Shown here piece after piece: positions 1 to 7,160 of a stretch of DNA of 41,781 nt. The position numbers were made by a program, and so were the translations under genes. Position 1 is the first letter of the stretch. Each line of letters opens with the position of its first letter. The notes under the pieces were generated by a model. The model was not told where the DNA came from, did not search any database, and was given only the letters and a program-made list of their open reading frames with translations. The stretch comes from an uncultured Mucilaginibacter sp. (lineage in GTDB: Bacteria > Bacteroidota > Bacteroidia > Sphingobacteriales > Sphingobacteriaceae): contig CAIPFE010000001.1 of assembly GCA_903864275.1 (NCBI GenBank), positions 1 through 41,781 on the forward strand, read 5' to 3'.

Positions 1-168
1 TAGAGATAGGAGTAGAGATAGGAGTAGAGATAGGAGTAGAGATAGGAGTAGAGATAGGAGTAGAGATAGGAGTAGAGATAGGAGTAGAGATAGGAGTAGA
101 GATAGGAGTAGAGATAGGAGTAGAGATAGGGGTAGAGATAGGAGTAGAGATAGGAGTAGAGATAGGAG
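1..168. repeat. 12-bp tandem repeat array, 14 copies, cut by the window edge
   Basis: Fourteen head-to-tail copies of TAGAGATAGGAG fill bases 1-168. The only deviation is an A-to-G change at base 131. The array begins at the first base of the window, so its true length is unknown. The top strand is purine-rich with a GG every 12 bases. Two top-strand frames are open (repeating RDRS or EIGV), and the EIGV frame stops at 171-173, so this could in principle be the end of a repeat protein coming from outside, but nothing else supports that. The near identity of the copies implies recent expansion or homogenisation. Other intergenic gaps here hold short-word arrays too, but this is the only near-perfect one. 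Confidence 0.97.
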
Positions 169-280
169 TATGACTATAAACAGTTACGTTTCATAATTTA
201 TTTGTTTTGACATTGGTGTCTTGATGTTTGTGTGCGTAAATAAATCGATTAGAATTTTTTAATAAAAAATCACTATTTTT

Positions 281-309
281 TTGTATTTCAAATAAATCCG
301 TTATCTTCG
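281..309 (+). promoter_or_regulatory. Bacteroidota-type promoter for the 121-residue ORF
   Basis: TTG at 281-283 (-33 element) and TATCTTCG at 302-309 (-7 element, one mismatch to TAnnTTTG) are separated by 18 nt. Initiation would fall near base 316, about 13 nt before the ATG at 329. No terminator is visible between this ORF and the structured RNA downstream, so one transcript could carry both. Confidence 0.6.
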
Positions 310-328
310 CATAAAAATATAAGTAAAA

Positions 329-694
329 ATGATTGAATTCACCTTTTTCGAACCCGACAGTGACTTAGGGGTAGTAAAAGCCACGATCCACAAAACCGGG
401 AAATTGGGTTTTTCGAGCGGAGCAGCTAAGAAATTAAAGTTGGAAAAAACGCGATATTTTAAGATTGGTCGAAATGCTTCAGATGAAACCGATAAATCTA
501 TATATATGATAGCCGCCACAAGTAATGATAAGACGGCGTATAAAGTTAGTAAAGCGGGTGAATATTTTTATTTAAGGATAAAAAACATTATTGATGCCTT
601 GCAATATGATTATTTAAATGACAGTGTCATTTTTGATATAAGGGAAATTGATGAGGAACCAAATAATTATTATAAATTATCAAAAAGAAAATAA
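329..694 (+). CDS. 121-residue protein of unknown function, directly upstream of a structured RNA
   Basis: I do not recognise a named family. The protein is lysine-rich, has no signal peptide or membrane segment, and is probably cytosolic. It seems to have two similar halves. Residues 19-63 start with I-H-K-T-G-K-L-G-F and residues 71-118 with Y-K-V-S-K-A-G-E-Y; in each, a K-x-G turn is followed by a short helix-like stretch ending in a leucine and then a beta-rich segment. This loosely recalls a duplicated AbrB/SpoVT swapped-hairpin pattern (K-x-G, then a short helix, then beta strands), which would fit nucleic-acid binding; that is a weak inference. The ATG at 329 lies just downstream of a good promoter. 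The stop ends at 694 and the first helix of the RNA begins at 698, so the two elements look like one locus. The partner could be RNA, DNA or protein. Confidence 0.8.
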   Translation: MIEFTFFEPDSDLGVVKATIHKTGKLGFSSGAAKKLKLEKTRYFKIGRNASDETDKSIYMIAATSNDKTAYKVSKAGEYFYLRIKNIIDALQYDYLNDSVIFDIREIDEEPNNYYKLSKRK

Positions 695-697
695 AAA

Positions 698-1099
698 AAG
701 CCAAGAACCGATTTAAGAAATGGTACTTGACTTTCCAATTAATTTAATAATTGTGGTTGGAAATACAATTATATTAAATTAAAATGGTTTTTTAAAATTT
801 CTTTATGGGAAAGTCATATCTAAGCCCATGTTGAAACTTAGATAGAAATAATCTTAGAAAAACCATGAAGTATCCAATTGGTACCTTGGCTTCTACCGGA
901 CAGAATTGTCCGGAAAGCGGCGTTTGGAAAGCTCTAAGTCAACCATCAACTACTGCCCCGATAGCAAAGGGCAATAGAATGCCACCTTATAATGGCAGTG
1001 CGGTTACTTGGAGACTTATTCAATACGCTTAATAAGAGTTGATAAATCCTCTTATTGTCAAATTAAAGGGAGCAGTCTGATTAGCTGTTCCCTTTTTTT
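698..1099 (+). ncRNA. ~400-nt highly structured RNA of unknown class
   Basis: Found by reading complementary segments. Closing stem: 698-705/885-892 continued by 707-713/876-882. Inside it: 728-736/808-816 capped by 741-754/765-780 with a 2-nt bulge, and 817-824/837-844. Outside it: tetraloop hairpin 896-902/907-913; a long helix 929-944/1002-1017 with two bulges, enclosing hairpins 954-958/969-973 and 980-984/993-997; hairpin 1031-1038/1049-1056; and the terminator stem. Segment 784-792 is also perfectly complementary to 858-866, which would be a pseudoknot across 728-736/808-816. No long ORF lies in this stretch. I see no RNase P, tmRNA, 6S, SRP or riboswitch signature. It could be a stand-alone regulatory or catalytic RNA, an RNP partner of the preceding protein, or a structured 3'-UTR. 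Strand is set by the T-tract of the terminator. Confidence 0.7.
1065..1099 (+). terminator. Intrinsic terminator of the structured RNA
   Basis: An 11-bp stem, 1065-1075 with 1085-1095 (one G-U pair), with a 9-nt loop runs into a T7 tract at 1093-1099 and further T's. It ends the RNA 38 bp before the next gene's ATG. Confidence 0.85.
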
Positions 1100-1137
1100 A
1101 TTTTTGCTTATATTGTTTTAACAATTTACAAACACGC

Positions 1138-2901
1138 ATGAAAATACTCTTATCATATCTTAAAAAACACCGCTGGGTGGTTGTTCTTGCCCTGGTACTT
1201 GCCGGCATTAATATAGCCTTTTCGCTTTGCGATCCGTTGATCACCAGGTATATAGTCGATTTGTACATGGTGCCGGTTAATCACAAGGTTTATAGTTACG
1301 ATTACAGGCTGCACGGTGCATTAGTATTGGTTGGTTTGGGCGTTGGCGCCGCGATGGTATCGCGCATAGCAAAAAACTTCCAGGATTATTTTACCAATAT
1401 TATTACCCAAAAAACCGGGGCCGAAATGTACGCTGATGGCCTGAGGCATTCGCTTGAACTTCCTTACCAGGTTTTTGAAGACCAGCGCAGCGGCGAAACT
1501 TTGGGAATACTCCAAAAAGTACGGCTGGACTGCCAGGCTTTTATAACCTCTTTTATCGGTGTACTTTTTGTGAGCCTGGTGGGGATGATCTTTGTGATCG
1601 TGATCTCGATAAAAGTAAACTATATGGTAACGCTTGTTTATTTCGGCGCAATCCCGGTTATCATGTTTGTAAGCATGGCCTTAAGTAAGCGGATAAAAAC
1701 CATCCAAAAAAAGATCGTATCGCAAACCACAGCGCTTGCCGGCTCAACCACCGAATCATTACGCAATATAGAATTGGTAAAAAGCTTGGGCCTGGTAAAA
1801 CAGGAGATAGAGCGATTAAACAGTACCACCTATAAAATACTTGAACTTGAGTTAAAAAAAGTAAAATATGTACGCAGCATGAGCTTTGTGCAGGGCACGG
1901 TGATAAACCTTGTACGCAGCATCATGGTTGTGCTGCTGCTCATCCTTATTTTCAAAGGGACTTTATCACCGGGAAGTTATTTTATGTTTTTGTTCTACTC
2001 TTTCTTCCTGTTTAACCCTTTACAGGAATTGGGCACCGTAATACAATCATGGCGTGAGGCCCAGGTATCGCTTGGTAATTTCGAGGGCATCTTGAACACC
2101 CCGATCGATCCCAAACCCGAAAGGCCGGTACTGCTTGAAAAAGTAAATACCCTCACTTTTGATAATGTAAGCTTTAAGCATTTAACCGCCAACCGCAACG
2201 CGCTTAACCATATCAGCTTTGAAACCAACAGCGGCGAAACCATTGCATTTGTAGGGCCGTCTGGATCAGGAAAAACTACACTTGTTAAGTTATTAGTTGG
2301 CCTTTATCAGCCACTGGAAGGCGATATTTTATACAATAATACGCTTAGTAAAGAGATCGACCTTGACCAACTGCGCGAAAAAATAGGTTTCGTAACCCAG
2401 GATACCCAACTATTTTCGGGCACGATACGCGAGAATTTGCAATTTGTACGCCCCGGCGCTACTGATGAGGAATGTATGGAAGTGTTACAACGCGCGGCAT
2501 GTCAAACTTTACTTGCACGTGCGGACAAGGGCCTGAGCACGGTTATCGGCGAAGGCGGTGTAAAAGTGTCAGGCGGCGAAAAACAGCGTTTATCGATAGC
2601 TCGCGCACTGCTGCGCCGGCCGGATATTTTGGTGTTTGATGAAGCCACTTCCTCACTCGACTCTATCACTGAAGAAGAAATTACAGAAACCATCCGCGAT
2701 GTTTCTGAATTTGAAAACCATATCACCATATTAATTGCCCACCGCCTGAGCACCATTATGCATGCCGACCAGATCTATGTATTGGAGAAAGGCCGCATCG
2801 TTGAATCGGGCAAACACTTCGACCTGATCGCACAAAAAGGGCTCTATTACGCCATGTGGCGGCAGCAGATCGGCGAGAAGCTAACGGTGGACGTGGACTG
2901 A
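1138..2901 (+). CDS. ABC transporter, ATP-binding/permease half-exporter (MsbA/MdlB type)
   Basis: A 587-residue half-transporter expected to work as a dimer in the inner membrane, exporting a lipid, peptide or drug; the substrate cannot be told. An N-terminal six-helix exporter domain covers about residues 1-310 and a nucleotide-binding domain about 330-580. Visible motifs: Walker A GPSGSGKT at 373-380, signature VSGGEKQR at 477-484, Walker B ILVFDE followed by the D-loop SLD, and the switch histidine in IAHRLS. Length is normal for the family. The ATG at 1138 sits 38 bp after a strong terminator, so the gene must have its own promoter in that short gap; none with both elements is obvious. 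It is convergent with feoB and shows no operon partner. Confidence 0.95.
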   Translation: MKILLSYLKKHRWVVVLALVLAGINIAFSLCDPLITRYIVDLYMVPVNHKVYSYDYRLHGALVLVGLGVGAAMVSRIAKNFQDYFTNIITQKTGAEMYADGLRHSLELPYQVFEDQRSGETLGILQKVRLDCQAFITSFIGVLFVSLVGMIFVIVISIKVNYMVTLVYFGAIPVIMFVSMALSKRIKTIQKKIVSQTTALAGSTTESLRNIELVKSLGLVKQEIERLNSTTYKILELELKKVKYVRSMSFVQGTVINLVRSIMVVLLLILIFKGTLSPGSYFMFLFYSFFLFNPLQELGTVIQSWREAQVSLGNFEGILNTPIDPKPERPVLLEKVNTLTFDNVSFKHLTANRNALNHISFETNSGETIAFVGPSGSGKTTLVKLLVGLYQPLEGDILYNNTLSKEIDLDQLREKIGFVTQDTQLFSGTIRENLQFVRPGATDEECMEVLQRAACQTLLARADKGLSTVIGEGGVKVSGGEKQRLSIARALLRRPDILVFDEATSSLDSITEEEITETIRDVSEFENHITILIAHRLSTIMHADQIYVLEKGRIVESGKHFDLIAQKGLYYAMWRQQIGEKLTVDVD

Positions 2902-2903
2902 TT

Positions 2904-2941
2904 AGGTGAATGGTGAGAAGTGAGTGGTGAGTAAATGGTCA
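2904..2941. repeat. Degenerate GGTGA/GTGAG word array between convergent genes
   Basis: The gap between the ABC exporter and feoB is filled by variants of GGTGAATGGTGAGAAGTGAG. It is one of many short-word intergenic arrays in the window. No coding potential is seen. Confidence 0.55.
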
Positions 2942-2963
2942 AAAAACCTTTAACCTTTCGCCT

Positions 2964-5078
2964 CTACTTCAAAAGATTATACGCGATAAAACTTGCCGCG
3001 TAAGCCAGCACAGTCATGTAAGCAAATTGTACGGCGGGCCAGCGCCAGTCTTTTGTTTCGCGGTATACCACGGCAACGGTGCTGGCGCATTGCATGGCAA
3101 AGGCATAAAACATCATGAGCGAAAAGGCCACCGCCAGCGAAAACACAGGCTTACCAGTTTCTGGATCTTTGGCCGATTTCATTTTTTTCTGTACCGTTTC
3201 CATCTTTTCGGCGCTGCCTTCAACGCTGTAAATGGTAGCCATGGTGCCTACAAAAACTTCACGGGCGGCAAAGGAAGTGATCAGGGCGATGCCTATTTTC
3301 CAATCGAAACCCAAAGGTTTTATAACAGGCTCAATTACATGGCCCAAAACGCCGGCATAAGAGTTTTCGAGTTTTTCGGATTTGATGGCTTTGGTAAGCT
3401 CATCAGGCTTAAGATGTCCGGTGTATTGCGGCTGCTGATATTTTTGTTCTATCCGCTCAAAGCGGTCGCCGGGCCCATAGGATGCCAGCACCCACAATAT
3501 GACTGAAATGGCTATAATTACCTTCCCGGCCTGGAACACGAATGCTTTTGAACGTTCGTACATCGAGTAAGCAACATTTTTCCATCGCGGCATACGGTAA
3601 ACCGGTATTTCCATAATAAAATAACCGCGTTCGCGCCCTTTTAGGATCAGCTTGAACACAAAAGCCACAACTATGGCCGATACAAGGCTGAACACATACA
3701 TCCCCGTAAGGGCCAGCCCCTGCAGGTTAAACAGCCACCAAACATTACGGTTGGGGACAACCAGCGCGATGAGCAGCGTATAAATAGGCAAACGCGCCGA
3801 ACAGGTAACCAATGGGGTCACCATGATGGTGATCATGCGGTCCTTCCAGTTCTCAATGGTGCGGGTGCTCATTATAGATGGTACCGCGCAAGCAAAACCG
3901 CCTATAAGCGGCACAACCGATTTGCCATTGAGGCCGACTTTGCGCATCAGCTTATCCATCATAAAGGTTACCCGCGACATGTAACCAGTATCCTCCAATA
4001 TAGAAATGAATGCAAAAAGGATGGCGATCTGCGGGATGAATACCATTACGCCACTTAAGCCGCCAATTACCCCGTCGACCAATAAACCGGTTAACGGCCC
4101 GGCAGGCAGCAATTGGTGCAGATGACTTTGAACCCATACAAAAAGATCAGCGATCAGTTCCATCGGGTAAGCCGACCAGGAGAAGATGGACTGGAACATG
4201 AACAGCAGCACGCAAAAAAAGATAATAAAGCCAAATATTTTGTGCGTAAGTATTTTATCTATCTTATTACTTACTGTCTCATCCTGCGCGGTGTCGGGTG
4301 TTTTTACTGTGTCGTATAGCAGTTCGTTAATAAAGCTATAACGGGCTATGGTTTCGGCGCCTTGCGCTTTTTGCGAATGGAAGGAAAATTCTTTTTCCAG
4401 TTCTTCAATCCGCTCGCTTTCTTCGGCTGAAATAAATTTAATGGTTTCGTGCTGGTGTGCCAGCTGCAAAGCGTAGTAGGGGTTATCAAGCTTAAATTCC
4501 CCGCTAATGGCGCCTATCAATTGCGGCGCTATAGCTTCCACCTCGATAGATTCTTCCTGTAAAGCTATTTTATTGGCGAAATTTATGGCTGCTTTTAATT
4601 TATCAATGCCTTCGGTCCTCCGGGCAGACATGGGGACCACCGGCACCCCCAGTTTTTTCGAAAAAAGATCAATATCTATGCTGATGCCTGACTTTTTCGC
4701 CAGGTCCATCATATTCAACGCGATGATGACGGGTATTTTCAGATCGGCCACCTGGGTGTAGAGCAGCAGGTTGCGTTTTAGGTTTGTTGCGTCAAGTATT
4801 ACAACAACCAGGTCGGGGGTAAGGGGGTTTGCTTTATCAGCAAGGATAGAAAATACAATGGATTCGTCCTGGCTTTTGGGGTAGAGGCTGTAGGTACCGG
4901 GCAGGTCAATGATCTCGGCAGTGCGTCCATCGGCCAACTGGCAATAGCCGGTTTTTTTGTCAACAGTAACGCCGGGAAAATTTCCAATTTTTTGATTAAG
5001 ACCGGTTAGTGTATTGAAAAGAGTTGATTTACCGGTGTTTGGATTTCCTACAAGTGCAACTCTTAGATCAGCTTTCAA
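2964..5078 (-). CDS. feoB: Ferrous iron transporter FeoB
   Basis: A 704-residue inner-membrane Fe(II) permease with a cytosolic GTPase domain. G1 is GNPNTGKST at residues 11-19, switch I is GNFPGVT at 32-38, G3 is DLPGTYSL and G4 is NMMD. After a linker of about 100 residues come the transmembrane helices with the two Gate-type cores (around GGLSGVMVFIPQI and GFACAVPSIMSTRT) and the C-terminal segment FAMQCASTVAV. Length is near the usual 700-800. The start codon is 11 nt downstream of the feoA stop, so the two form an operon, as is typical. FeoA is a separate protein here, whereas some Bacteroidota carry FeoA-FeoB fusions. No FeoC is seen. Confidence 0.97.
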   Translation of the reverse strand: MKADLRVALVGNPNTGKSTLFNTLTGLNQKIGNFPGVTVDKKTGYCQLADGRTAEIIDLPGTYSLYPKSQDESIVFSILADKANPLTPDLVVVILDATNLKRNLLLYTQVADLKIPVIIALNMMDLAKKSGISIDIDLFSKKLGVPVVPMSARRTEGIDKLKAAINFANKIALQEESIEVEAIAPQLIGAISGEFKLDNPYYALQLAHQHETIKFISAEESERIEELEKEFSFHSQKAQGAETIARYSFINELLYDTVKTPDTAQDETVSNKIDKILTHKIFGFIIFFCVLLFMFQSIFSWSAYPMELIADLFVWVQSHLHQLLPAGPLTGLLVDGVIGGLSGVMVFIPQIAILFAFISILEDTGYMSRVTFMMDKLMRKVGLNGKSVVPLIGGFACAVPSIMSTRTIENWKDRMITIMVTPLVTCSARLPIYTLLIALVVPNRNVWWLFNLQGLALTGMYVFSLVSAIVVAFVFKLILKGRERGYFIMEIPVYRMPRWKNVAYSMYERSKAFVFQAGKVIIAISVILWVLASYGPGDRFERIEQKYQQPQYTGHLKPDELTKAIKSEKLENSYAGVLGHVIEPVIKPLGFDWKIGIALITSFAAREVFVGTMATIYSVEGSAEKMETVQKKMKSAKDPETGKPVFSLAVAFSLMMFYAFAMQCASTVAVVYRETKDWRWPAVQFAYMTVLAYAASFIAYNLLK

Positions 5079-5089
5079 AGGTGAAAAAA

Positions 5090-5305
5090 CTACTGCAAAA
5101 TAATGGTCGACGCTTCAAACCTGCGGAGGCTTAACTGGTAACCTGACACATTAACAGCTATGGGGTCACCGAGGGGGGCGATGCGCGAAACAGTGATCTC
5201 TTCACCGGGCAGGCATCCCATTTCCATCAATTTTACCGACATTTCGAGGTCGGTAAATTCTTTTACAATTCCAATTGCCCCTTTTTTAAGTTCTGAAAGT
5301 GTCAT
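5090..5305 (-). CDS. feoA: Ferrous iron transport protein A (FeoA, SH3-like)
   Basis: A 71-residue cytosolic SH3-like protein that partners FeoB. Family features are visible: start TLSELKKGAIG, the central LMEMGCLPGEEI segment, and the end YQLSLRRFEASTI. It is the first gene of the feoAB operon. A good Bacteroidota promoter lies just upstream (5324-5355, minus strand), with a dyad immediately beyond it. Confidence 0.95.
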   Translation of the reverse strand: MTLSELKKGAIGIVKEFTDLEMSVKLMEMGCLPGEEITVSRIAPLGDPIAVNVSGYQLSLRRFEASTIILQ

Positions 5306-5323
5306 AGTATTAAAATCTTAGGT

Positions 5324-5355
5324 CAAATGTAAAGCTTATTTAAATTTAATCCAAA
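5324..5355 (-). promoter_or_regulatory. Promoter of feoAB
   Basis: On the minus strand TTTG (5355-5352) is followed after 20 nt by TACATTTG (5331-5324), an exact TAnnTTTG element. Predicted initiation near 5317 gives a short leader of about 12 nt before the feoA start at 5305. Confidence 0.7.
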
Positions 5356-5364
5356 TAAGATTAC

Positions 5365-5378
5365 GTGATTGATATCAC
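5365..5378. promoter_or_regulatory. Candidate CRP/FNR-family operator upstream of feoAB
   Basis: GTGA-N6-TCAC forms a perfect dyad (GTGAT 5365-5369, ATCAC 5374-5378) centred about 54 bp upstream of the predicted feoA transcription start. The half-sites match the core of the CRP/FNR consensus. Iron uptake is often under oxygen or nutrient control by this family, so the placement is sensible, but a single short dyad is weak evidence. Confidence 0.35.
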
Positions 5379-5408
5379 TTTTTTTGTTGTATCCTGGTCA
5401 TTTTTTAA

Positions 5409-5645
5409 TGTGCGGATTTTTAGATGTGCGGATTTCAGATGTGCGGATGTGCAGATTAAGACAAGAAACCAGTCACGATTTAATTATCTATCCACATATT
5501 TGCACATCATCCCATCATTAACACTCTTCACTTCCGCATATCTGCACATCTCCTCATTTGTATAACATCGACCCATCTGCACATCCGCATATCTTCTCAT
5601 CATCAACACATCTGCACATCCGCATATTTGCACATCTGCACATCG
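5409..5645. repeat. TGTGCGGAT/TGTGCAGAT word array with inverted right arm
   Basis: At 5409-5462 the words GTGCGGAT, AGATGTGCGGAT and GTGCAGAT run on the top strand. From about 5501 to 5645 the same words run in reverse complement (TGCACATC, TCCGCATAT, TTGCACATC). The block can therefore fold on itself. The right arm supplies the 3' end of the small lipoprotein gene at 5603-5755. The rest of the 5306-5602 gap holds the feoA promoter and dyad and no further gene. Confidence 0.8.
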
Positions 5646-5755
5646 GGTTTTACTTTCCCAAATTTCGGGCAATTGCAGCTCTTGTGAAAAATACCGCAAG
5701 ACGAAAGGGCAACCAGTCCCAGTAACAAAATGATAACAAACTTATTTTTTAACAT
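5603..5755 (-). CDS. Small lipoprotein, 50 residues, C-terminus formed by repeat DNA
   Basis: Reading down from the ATG at 5755 gives MLKNKFVIILLLGLVALSSC, a lipoprotein signal with lipobox L-S-S-C (Cys20), followed by a cysteine-rich stretch GIFHKSCNCPKFGKVKP. Such tiny CG-start, CxC-containing lipoproteins are common in Bacteroidota, so the first 37 residues look genuine. From residue 38 the frame reads into the neighbouring word array and encodes DVQMCKYADVQMC before a TGA. The original 3' end seems to have been overwritten or extended by the repeat. Function unknown. It lies between gcvH and feoA on the same strand, well separated from both. Confidence 0.6.
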   Translation of the reverse strand: MLKNKFVIILLLGLVALSSCGIFHKSCNCPKFGKVKPDVQMCKYADVQMC

Positions 5756-5876
5756 AAAAATCGAATTGACAGCTATACAACGGTCAAAGTAATTATTATT
5801 GTTTACTTATACGAAATTATACCGCGCTATTGTTGCCTCGATGAGCGTTTCAAAATAAAAAAATAAACTTTCCCAA

Positions 5877-5904
5877 CCCTCTTTCCCGCTTGCGGAAGAG
5901 AGGG
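5877..5904. terminator. Long hairpin downstream of gcvH
   Basis: A stem pairs 5877-5889 with 5892-5904 (one mismatch, one G-U pair) with a core CCGCTTGCGG. It lies about 55 bp beyond the gcvH stop, between gcvH and the small lipoprotein gene. The tail next to it, GAACGAGCGAAGCGATGTTC, is itself a weak dyad. The whole resembles a dispersed palindromic repeat that I associate with Sphingobacteriaceae intergenic regions. It probably acts as a terminator or mRNA 3'-end stabiliser. Confidence 0.55.
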
Positions 5905-5958
5905 TGAACGAGCGAAGCGATGTTCGGGTGAGTAAATTATCGAAGCGACATTGCCGTA

Positions 5959-6339
5959 CTAAACCCCAATGAGGGATTGATAACTTTCAGCAGATAACAG
6001 GCTATCGATGTCGGATGCGTTGGTTAAAGTGGCCTTAACCATCCAGCCTTCACCATAGGGATCACTGTTAACCAGTTCGGGCTGCTTGTCGAGCGCCGGA
6101 TTAATTTCGGTGATGGTGCCGGCAACGGGCATAAAAAGGTCCGAAACGGTTTTAACCGCTTCAACGGTACCAAAAACCTCGTCTTTTCCAACTTCTTTGC
6201 CCAAGGCAATAATGTCAATATAAACTATATCGCCTAATTCGCGCTGTGCAAATTCAGTTATGCCTATATAGGCATCGCTGCCGTCAACTTTTATCCACTC
6301 GTGGTCTTTAGTGTATTTTAATCCTGCCGGAAAATCCAT
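5959..6339 (-). CDS. gcvH: Glycine cleavage system H protein
   Basis: A 126-residue lipoyl carrier protein that shuttles the aminomethyl group between GcvP, GcvT and the lipoamide dehydrogenase. The lipoylated lysine is K63 in VEAVKTVSD. The start [15 protein letters not shown] and the segment SDPYGEGWM are family hallmarks. Length is normal. gcvP and gcvT are not in the window, so the gene stands alone. purU at 29081-29908 is the only other one-carbon gene here. Confidence 0.97.
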   Translation of the reverse strand: MDFPAGLKYTKDHEWIKVDGSDAYIGITEFAQRELGDIVYIDIIALGKEVGKDEVFGTVEAVKTVSDLFMPVAGTITEINPALDKQPELVNSDPYGEGWMVKATLTNASDIDSLLSAESYQSLIGV

Positions 6340-6360
6340 GTTTTTTTGATTTTAATGCGG

Positions 6361-6368
6361 CAAAAATA
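6361..6368 (-). promoter_or_regulatory. -7 element of the gcvH promoter
   Basis: TATTTTTG on the minus strand is an exact TAnnTTTG match, 22 nt upstream of the gcvH ATG. No convincing TTG is found at the usual spacing, so this is half a promoter. The gap further right (6380-6465) holds degenerate words such as CAAGAATCA and CAATGACC. Confidence 0.4.
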
Positions 6369-6527
6369 GTAAAACTTTTGAAGATTAGCGTGCAAGAGCC
6401 AAGAATCAAGAGACAAGAATCACGACCTTAAACCAATGACACAATGACCAATGACTTAATGACTTCCCAATAGAAACCAAACGAGTAATAGTTTGTTATC
6501 TCTTTGCATAATAATAAAAACAAGGTT

Positions 6528-7106
6528 ATGAAAAAGTTTGGTCTGCTGCTAATGATGTTGATAACCGTTTGGCTGGTGCAGGGATGCAGCGGAAATGTAC
6601 AAAACGACAGCAAAGCTGATGCGGACAGCACGGCTGCGCTAACGAACACCTTAACAAAGCAGGGTATGCCCTTAGAAAAGCAGGATGCGCAATTTGCCTT
6701 TAAAGCGGCCAGCGGCGGTATTACAGAGGTTGCATTGGGAAAGCTTGCCGAGCAGAAAGGTCAAAATTTAAGGGTGAAAAACTTTGGTATGATGATGGTG
6801 AAAGACCATTCAAAAGTAAGCAATAAGCTACTGGCGCTCGCCAAAAGCAAAAATATTAACTTGCCAACCACACCTGGCGCAGCCGATCAAAAAATTATTG
6901 ATGAATTGTCTAAAAAATCCGGCGAAGACTTCGACAAGACTTATGTGGCGGATATGATCAATGATCACAAAAATGATATTGAGGAATTTCATTATGCATC
7001 TGAAAATTGCAGCGATCCGGACCTAAAAGCCTTCGCCGGGAAAACACTGCCTGTTTTAAAAAATCATTTGGATGCGATAAATACGATACATGATAGTATG
7101 AAGTAA
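6528..7106 (+). CDS. DUF4142 domain lipoprotein
   Basis: A 192-residue exported lipoprotein. The frame is open to 6504, but the ATG at 6528 is preferred because it begins a clean lipoprotein signal, MKKFGLLLMMLITVWLVQGC, with Cys20 as the acylation site, and has AAGG 6 nt upstream. The mature part is the all-helical DUF4142 domain: FAFKAASGGITEVALGKLA, then VKNFGMMMVKDHSK, then a final helix with LPVLKNHLDAI. DUF4142 proteins resemble four-helix, ferritin-like bundles and are common in soil bacteria, with no settled function. It stands alone and is convergent with the next gene. Confidence 0.88.
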   Translation: MKKFGLLLMMLITVWLVQGCSGNVQNDSKADADSTAALTNTLTKQGMPLEKQDAQFAFKAASGGITEVALGKLAEQKGQNLRVKNFGMMMVKDHSKVSNKLLALAKSKNINLPTTPGAADQKIIDELSKKSGEDFDKTYVADMINDHKNDIEEFHYASENCSDPDLKAFAGKTLPVLKNHLDAINTIHDSMK

Positions 7107-7160
7107 GGCAGGCAGATTTTGTGGTATGGTTCTTGTTTTCTAAAAATCGCTAGAGCCTAA

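Noticed and set aside
1..168. CRISPR array
   Set aside because: The copies are contiguous with no spacers and no cas gene is present.
3..173. EIGV-repeat protein C-terminus on the plus strand
   Set aside because: The frame is open only because the 12-bp unit lacks stops in that frame; no non-repeat coding sequence is visible in the window.
1..694. Type III toxin-antitoxin (ToxIN-like) reading of the tandem array plus the small ORF
   Set aside because: ToxI-type repeats are about 34-40 nt with pseudoknot potential and a terminator before the toxin. Here the unit is 12 nt, there is no terminator, the promoter lies between array and ORF, and the protein does not resemble ToxN.
698..1099. RNase P RNA, tmRNA, 6S RNA or retron RNA
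   Set aside because: None of the conserved cores of these RNAs can be found, and there is no reverse transcriptase nearby.
3027..3506. 159-codon plus-strand ORF opposite feoB
   Set aside because: Antisense shadow of a well-supported feoB; composition follows the feoB codons and there is no start signal.
5484..5699. 71-codon minus-strand ORF rich in CADVQ repeats
   Set aside because: It is almost entirely translated repeat DNA and overlaps the better-supported lipoprotein frame at 5603-5755.
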